From NCBI GenBank assembly GCA_946061355.1, contig CAMGRE010000026.1, forward strand, positions 1 to 17,004: a stretch of DNA of 17,004 nucleotides. Reading direction: 5' to 3'. Source of the DNA: an uncultured bacterium. GTDB lineage: Bacteria; Bacillota; Clostridia; Lachnospirales; Lachnospiraceae. Position 1 is the first letter of the stretch; every line of letters starts with the position of its first letter. Positions 13,150-17,004 of the stretch are shown piece by piece. The notes below the pieces were generated by a model. That model ran no database searches. It was given only the letters and a program-made list of their open reading frames with translations, and was not told where the DNA came from. Made by a program: the position numbers and the translations under genes.

Positions 13150-14637
13150 TCATACGTGCAAGAATGCGCAGACCATATCTGCCATCTTGTCTTTATCGCA
13201 CTCATTCTTATGGATCACCGGCGCCGTGCGGATCTCCTCTATCGCATTCGGCACAGCGACATTGCCGATCCGGGACAGTTCGTCCACCAGTGCAAAATCA
13301 TCCATCGTATCATATTTCGGATCGATCGCTTTCATCACGCTTCTTGTGAACTTGAAGGGGCTCGCCGTGGACGCGATCACTGTTTTGGTCTGATCTTTCG
13401 TCTCTTCCTTATATTTATCATAAACAGCCGATGCGACCGCCGTATGGGTATCGATCACATAACCTGTCTCTCCGTAGAGAGTTCTGATCTTGTCAAACGT
13501 CTCCGCCTCTGTGCTGTAGCCTCCGTAGAAATCTCCCAGCGCCTGCTTCATCTCCTCCGTAATCGCATAGCTTCCCGAACCGTTCAGGGATTCCATCAGT
13601 TTGGCATTCTTCTGTGCATCCTCCCCCGCGATCAGATAGATCAGACGTTCCAGATTGCTGGAGATGAGGATATCCATGGAAGGCGAACTGGTCAGCACAA
13701 ACTCCCGGTTCTTATCATAAGTTCCTGTCCGGAAGAAATCGAACAGCACCTTATTCTCATTGGAAGCACAGATCAGTTTTGCGATGGGAACGCCCATCTG
13801 CTTTGCAAAATATGCCGCCAGGATATTTCCGAAATTGCCGGTGGGCACAGTCACATTGATCTTCTCACCCGAAGCGATCTTGCCTTCCTTCAGAAGCTTT
13901 GCGTAAGCATATACATAGTATACGACCTGCGGCACCAGACGGCCGATATTGATTGAATTTGCCGATGAGAACTGGAACCCTGCATCATCCAGCTTCTCTG
14001 CCAGATCTTTGTCCGCAAAGATACGTTTCACGCCGGTCTGGGCATCGTCAAAGTTTCCGTGAATCCCGACCACGAAAGTATTGTCTCCCTTTTGGGTGAC
14101 CATCTGCTTCTCCTGGATCGGGCTGACACCGTTCTTGGGATAGAATACGATGATCTTTGTTCCCTCTACATTCGCAAAGCCTGCCAGTGCAGCCTTGCCG
14201 GTATCTCCTGAAGTGGCTGTCAGGATGACAATCTCGTTTTTGACGTGATTCTTCTTTGCCGCAGTCGTCATCAGATGCGGCAGGATGGACAGAGCCATAT
14301 CCTTAAAGGCAATGGTCGCTCCGTGAAACAGTTCCAGATAATATGTACCCTGTGCCTCCACAAGCGGCGCGATCTCCTCCGTGTCAAACTTGGAATCGTA
14401 CGCTCTGGCAATGCAGTTTTTCAGTTCTGTTTCTGTAAAATCCGTAAGGAACAGCTTCATCACTTCATATGCCGTCTCCTGGTAGGTCATGCCTGCCAGC
14501 TCTTCCATCGTCTTATCAAGCGCCGGAATCCGCTCCGGGACAAAAAGTCCGCCGTCCTCCGCAAGTCCTTTCAGAATCGCCTGACTCGCCGTGATCGGCT
14601 GACTGTTGCTTCTTGTACTTTTGTATCGAATCTCCAT
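13150..14637 (-). CDS. thrC: Threonine synthase
   Basis: The 495-residue PLP enzyme converts O-phosphohomoserine to threonine and phosphate. The Schiff-base lysine is K112 in HGATIAFKDMALS. The phosphate-binding loop TATSGDTGKAAL, FYPKNGVSPIQEKQM, the NSINIGRLVPQVVYY stretch and VPTGNFGNILAAYFAK are all present in the expected order. The length matches the class I (about 495-residue) bacterial enzyme. The start at 14637 is preferred over 14664 because AAAGGGG lies seven bases upstream and MEIRYKSTR is the usual N-terminus. It competes with MetA for homoserine-derived carbon, but the two genes are far apart here and not in one operon. Confidence 0.95.
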   Translation of the reverse strand: MEIRYKSTRSNSQPITASQAILKGLAEDGGLFVPERIPALDKTMEELAGMTYQETAYEVMKLFLTDFTETELKNCIARAYDSKFDTEEIAPLVEAQGTYYLELFHGATIAFKDMALSILPHLMTTAAKKNHVKNEIVILTATSGDTGKAALAGFANVEGTKIIVFYPKNGVSPIQEKQMVTQKGDNTFVVGIHGNFDDAQTGVKRIFADKDLAEKLDDAGFQFSSANSINIGRLVPQVVYYVYAYAKLLKEGKIASGEKINVTVPTGNFGNILAAYFAKQMGVPIAKLICASNENKVLFDFFRTGTYDKNREFVLTSSPSMDILISSNLERLIYLIAGEDAQKNAKLMESLNGSGSYAITEEMKQALGDFYGGYSTEAETFDKIRTLYGETGYVIDTHTAVASAVYDKYKEETKDQTKTVIASTASPFKFTRSVMKAIDPKYDTMDDFALVDELSRIGNVAVPNAIEEIRTAPVIHKNECDKDKMADMVCAFLHV

Positions 14638-14673
14638 GGTTTTCCCCTTTCGTGTACGTATCATGCCTTATGT

Positions 14674-14702
14674 ATTGTACCACAAACTCCACGCCCCTGC
14701 AA
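14674..14702 (-). promoter_or_regulatory. Promoter of thrC
   Basis: On the minus strand TTGCAG (14702-14697) and TACAAT (14679-14674) are 17 bases apart, with a predicted start near 14667 and a leader of about 30 bases. This suggests thrC and the membrane protein form their own unit rather than depending on sleB read-through. Confidence 0.65.
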
Positions 14703-14714
14703 TGACAGGGTGGA

Positions 14715-15335
14715 TCAGGAAAAGAACTCATGTCCGCCGTACTTAAACAGCGGCTTCAGGTGCCGGTCAAACCATTTCATCTTCTCAGGATCCGCCGACT
14801 TTCTTGACACGAAATAGAGAGCACCTCTGGAATAATCTTCTCCCATCAATGCCCTGTCAACCGCCTCCACTGTTTCCTCAGTTATCTTTACCTTACGATA
14901 TCTTCCGTCCCGCACGGGAGAAAACTGGCAGATCCCGTGATCTGTCTGGAACACAACCTCCTCAATGGTATCCGGAAATTTGTCGTTCTCCACACGGTTT
15001 AATACAACTCCGGCGACCAGCATTTTGCCGCTCAAATCTTCTCCGCCCGCCTCTGCCTCCACGATCCGGCACAGGATCTCACGCTCCTTATCCGTGGCAT
15101 CGTACCTCGCTTTGCGCTCCATCACCTGATAACCGATGACACGCTGTCCCGAGGAGGACATTTTCATCCGTTCCTGGCAGCTCGTCTCCTCAAGCTCTGC
15201 CATGTCATCCATGATCATCATCTGAAACGCCGGTGTCGATGCATACCTGCTTCTCTGTGCCACCCTGATACAGCAAAGTCCCGTGACAAAAACCAGATTG
15301 CAGAGCAGTAACAGCATTGCATATTTTTTATACAT
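14715..15335 (-). CDS. Membrane-anchored cell wall hydrolase, SleB/CwlJ (Hydrolase_2) family
   Basis: The 206-residue protein has an N-terminal hydrophobic helix (about residues 5-22, LLLLCNLVFVTGLCCI) that acts as a signal or anchor. A variable linker follows, then a C-terminal Hydrolase_2 domain from about residue 83. The family signature is visible as ILCRIVEAEAGGED (catalytic glutamate probably E93), VAGVVLNRVEN, FPDTIEEVVFQ, GICQFSPVRDG and ALYFVSRKSAD. Members are lytic transglycosylases or amidases that cut spore cortex or vegetative peptidoglycan. The short linker without a PG-binding repeat differs from classical SleB, so its role in germination is uncertain. The GAGG-type binding site lies just upstream. 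It is divergent from the AP2-like gene across 132 bases. Confidence 0.88.
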   Translation of the reverse strand: MYKKYAMLLLLCNLVFVTGLCCIRVAQRSRYASTPAFQMMIMDDMAELEETSCQERMKMSSSGQRVIGYQVMERKARYDATDKEREILCRIVEAEAGGEDLSGKMLVAGVVLNRVENDKFPDTIEEVVFQTDHGICQFSPVRDGRYRKVKITEETVEAVDRALMGEDYSRGALYFVSRKSADPEKMKWFDRHLKPLFKYGGHEFFS

Positions 15336-15435
15336 ACTTTTTTCCTCGCAATAATAATTCTATACAGCTTGACTCAAAAATATGCAAAAAAGATGTCCAA
15401 TTATACCGCGCGAATGCGCATCCCCCGGAGGGTAC

Positions 15436-15461
15436 CATGAATCGAAGATTCATGATATACT
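15436..15461 (+). promoter_or_regulatory. Extended -10 promoter with perfect palindrome upstream of the AP2-like gene
   Basis: CATGAATC and GATTCATG (15436-15454) form a perfect 8-bp dyad around GAA, and it abuts an extended -10 box TGATATACT (15453-15461). No good -35 box is visible. Transcription would start at or next to the ATG at 15468, and no binding site precedes that ATG, so the message may be leaderless. The dyad sits where a repressor, perhaps the product itself, would block polymerase. Confidence 0.5.
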
Positions 15462-15467
15462 GTCTGT

Positions 15468-16304
15468 ATGAAAACGACTCTTCCGGGCGTTTTTTGCGCC
15501 ACCAAAAAAGACGGAAGCCTCTATTACCGTGCTTCCCTTACATACCGTTCAAGGCATATCAGTCTGGGCAGTTTTGCCTCGGAGGCAAAGGCCCACGAGG
15601 CATATCTGGACGGGTGCCGGATTTTGCATGACACCAGTGTCACAATTGGTTCCTATGACAATACCGGTGCGCTCACTTTTCCCAAATGGGTCAGTCTGCT
15701 CAATTTCCGGGACAACGGCATCTACATTGCCACTCCCATCTATATCTACAAAAAATTTTTTGAGTACTATCTCGCACCGGATCACGTCCTGAAATTTGAT
15801 CTGGATGATCTGTTTTTCTATTCCTCGCACAAGATCATGAAACGGGGCGGCCATCTCTTCGTGGCGGATTACGGGATGCAGGTCAATATCGCCTCCCGTT
15901 ACGGCATCAAAAATTATGGGGTTGAGGGAAGAGACTACCGCTTCGTCAACGGTGATCCCAATGACTACCGGTACGAAAATATCGAGATCCTCAACCGCTA
16001 TCACGGGGTCAGCCGTATCCGGCACAAACACAAGGAAAGCTTTCAGGCAAAGATCCACGTGCGCAGCACCCTTCTGGTCGGCAGATATGAATCGGAGATC
16101 CATGCGGCGATCGCTTACAACAAGGCCATCGATATCCTCAAAAAAGCCGGCGTAAAGAAGCAGTATGTCCCCAATTATATTGAGAACCTGTCGCCTGCTC
16201 TCTACGCCGACATCTATAATTCCCTGAAAATCTCCGATACGATCCTGTCATACAAAGAACCGGCAGATCATACCGGACGCCCCCAAACGACGCGCCGCAC
16301 ATAA
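15468..16304 (+). CDS. AP2 / degenerate HNH / AP2 domain protein, probably a domesticated homing-endonuclease-like DNA-binding protein
   Basis: The 278-residue protein has an N-terminal AP2/ERF-like domain (about residues 4-55: GVFCATKKDG, then ISLGSFASEAKAHEAYLD). A central region follows with an HNH-like core (about 140-176: RFVNGDPNDYRYENIEIL). A second AP2-like domain lies at about 179-235 (GVSRIRHKHK, LVGRYESEIHAAIAYNKA). In active HNH_3 enzymes the core reads like DHINGDPLDNRRENLR. Here the DH pair is replaced by RF, so the catalytic histidine appears lost while the asparagine and fold residues remain. It is not in an intron or a mobile element and ends seven bases from the hisB stop, which suggests stable residence. 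The inferred role is sequence-specific DNA binding, possibly as a regulator; targets are unknown. The long antisense frame has no family features. Confidence 0.72.
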   Translation: MKTTLPGVFCATKKDGSLYYRASLTYRSRHISLGSFASEAKAHEAYLDGCRILHDTSVTIGSYDNTGALTFPKWVSLLNFRDNGIYIATPIYIYKKFFEYYLAPDHVLKFDLDDLFFYSSHKIMKRGGHLFVADYGMQVNIASRYGIKNYGVEGRDYRFVNGDPNDYRYENIEILNRYHGVSRIRHKHKESFQAKIHVRSTLLVGRYESEIHAAIAYNKAIDILKKAGVKKQYVPNYIENLSPALYADIYNSLKISDTILSYKEPADHTGRPQTTRRT

Positions 16305-16311
16305 CTGCAGT

Positions 16312-16902
16312 TTACAGTACACCCTTGGTCGACCACACGCCGTCGATCCTTGTCTCATACTGTGTTGCCTGATCAAGCGCCTTTGCGAATGCCTTGAAGC
16401 TCGCCTCCGCAATATGATGATTGTTCAGCCCGTCAAGCTTCTTGATATGCAGATTCATCCCTGCGTTATACGAAACCGCATAAAAGAATTCACGGAACAT
16501 CTCCGTATCCATCTCCCCGATCTTCGGCACAGTATACGCACAGTCAAAATTCAGATACGGTCTGCCTGACAGATCAATCGCACACAACACCAGTGTCTCA
16601 TCCATTGGGAGCATCATGCTGCCATAACGTTTGATCCCCTGCTTGTCCCCCAGCGCTTTGCGGACCGCCTCGCCGAGCGCAATGCCGACATCCTCTATCG
16701 TATGGTGGGAATCTACCTCAGTGTCTCCTTTGCACGTCAGTTTCAGGTCAAACAGACCGTGTCTCGCAAATCCTTCCAGCATATGATCAAAGAAACCGAT
16801 GCCTGTGCGCACATCATAATTTCCTTTTCCGTCCAGATTCAGAGTGACGGAAATATCCGTCTCCTTTGTTTTCCTCTCCACTGTTCCAATCCGTTGTTCC
16901 AT
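16312..16902 (-). CDS. hisB: Imidazoleglycerol-phosphate dehydratase
   Basis: The 196-residue monofunctional HisB catalyses removal of water from imidazole glycerol phosphate to give imidazole acetol phosphate in histidine synthesis. Mn-binding signatures are intact: FFDHMLEGFARHG (about residues 38-50), DSHHTIEDVGIALGEA (about 64-79) and the second-half repeat LNNHHIAEASFKAFAKAL (about 159-176). The length is typical. AGGAGG lies eight bases before the start, and the stop of the upstream gene overlaps it, so it is inside an operon that extends beyond the window. It converges with the AP2-like gene with only seven bases between stops and no terminator seen. Confidence 0.96.
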   Translation of the reverse strand: MEQRIGTVERKTKETDISVTLNLDGKGNYDVRTGIGFFDHMLEGFARHGLFDLKLTCKGDTEVDSHHTIEDVGIALGEAVRKALGDKQGIKRYGSMMLPMDETLVLCAIDLSGRPYLNFDCAYTVPKIGEMDTEMFREFFYAVSYNAGMNLHIKKLDGLNNHHIAEASFKAFAKALDQATQYETRIDGVWSTKGVL

Positions 16903-16914
16903 TTCCCGTTCCTC

Positions 16915-17004
16915 CTATTTCGCTTTATAGTCGATAAAACAGATACTGAGCGCCGCCGGTTCTTCCAGCCCTTCCATCTTCGCGCTCTTTGTATATTCCC
17001 ACCT
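16915..17004 (-). CDS. C-terminal tail of an unidentified gene upstream of hisB (partial)
   Basis: An open frame enters from the window edge and ends at TAG (16915-16917), giving 29 residues that finish SICFIDYKAK. The stop overlaps the hisB AGGAGG, which is a typical operon junction. Histidine genes are the natural expectation upstream of hisB, but this tail does not match the end of HisD or HisG as I know them. No function is assigned. Confidence 0.6.
   Translation of the reverse strand, partial: RWEYTKSAKMEGLEEPAALSICFIDYKAK

Noticed and set aside
13087..13956. Long plus-strand frame (289 codons) opposite thrC
   Set aside because: It is antisense to well-conserved threonine synthase sequence and has no motif of its own.
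15549..16103. Minus-strand frame (184 codons) opposite the AP2-like gene
   Set aside because: The plus-strand frame has two recognisable AP2-like domains; the opposite frame has none and lacks a binding site.

Overview
The window looks like a chromosomal segment from an anaerobic Firmicute, most likely a gut-type Lachnospiraceae (class Clostridia). The reasons are strong GGAGG-type ribosome binding sites, intrinsic terminators with T-runs, a Clostridia-style glycerol locus (GlpP antiterminator, PTS-type DhaKLM, GlpK, GlpF, and a GlpA-like/FAD/DUF1667 trio), a SleB-type wall hydrolase and an A34 tRNA-Pro. Base composition is roughly balanced by eye. No phage, integrase, transposase or CRISPR array was seen.

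Layout. (1) 1-240: a tRNA-Pro(AGG) with its own promoter, a perfect 13-bp inverted repeat in its leader, and a bidirectional terminator. (2) 281-3628: a methionine/transsulfuration cluster. patB/malY (cystathionine beta-lyase) and a metI/metB-type gene lie on the minus strand, and metA (homoserine O-acyltransferase, E111 acetyl-type) is divergent. The metI-like gene carries an out-of-frame internal deletion that removes the PLP-lysine segment, so it is a pseudogene, although its promoter and a dyad operator are still intact. (3) 3635-4140: a roughly 506-bp imperfect palindrome fills the convergent metA/DUF1667 gap. It carries a terminator at each end. Its apical loop contains two segments complementary to the two sides of an internal loop, giving crossing helices. 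This is the strongest candidate for something undescribed. (4) 4146-12445: a minus-strand glycerol and dihydroxyacetone catabolic operon, transcribed glpP, dhaK, dhaL, dhaM, glpK, glpF, glpA-like, FAD oxidoreductase, DUF1667. Terminator hairpins with related stem bases precede glpP and the glpA-like gene, as expected for GlpP-controlled antitermination. (5) 12783-15335: minus-strand sleB-like hydrolase, thrC and a small three-helix membrane protein. (6) 15436-16304: a plus-strand AP2 / degenerate-HNH / AP2 protein with a palindromic, possibly leaderless promoter. (7) 16312-17004: hisB and the tail of an upstream gene on the minus strand.

How the genes work together. Glycerol enters through GlpF, is phosphorylated by GlpK and is oxidised to dihydroxyacetone phosphate by the GlpA-like trio. 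Dihydroxyacetone is phosphorylated with PEP-derived phosphate by DhaKLM, so both branches end at DHAP. In the methionine cluster MetA makes O-acetylhomoserine. With the metI-like gene broken, that product would need direct sulfhydrylation or a second cystathionine gamma-synthase elsewhere in the genome.
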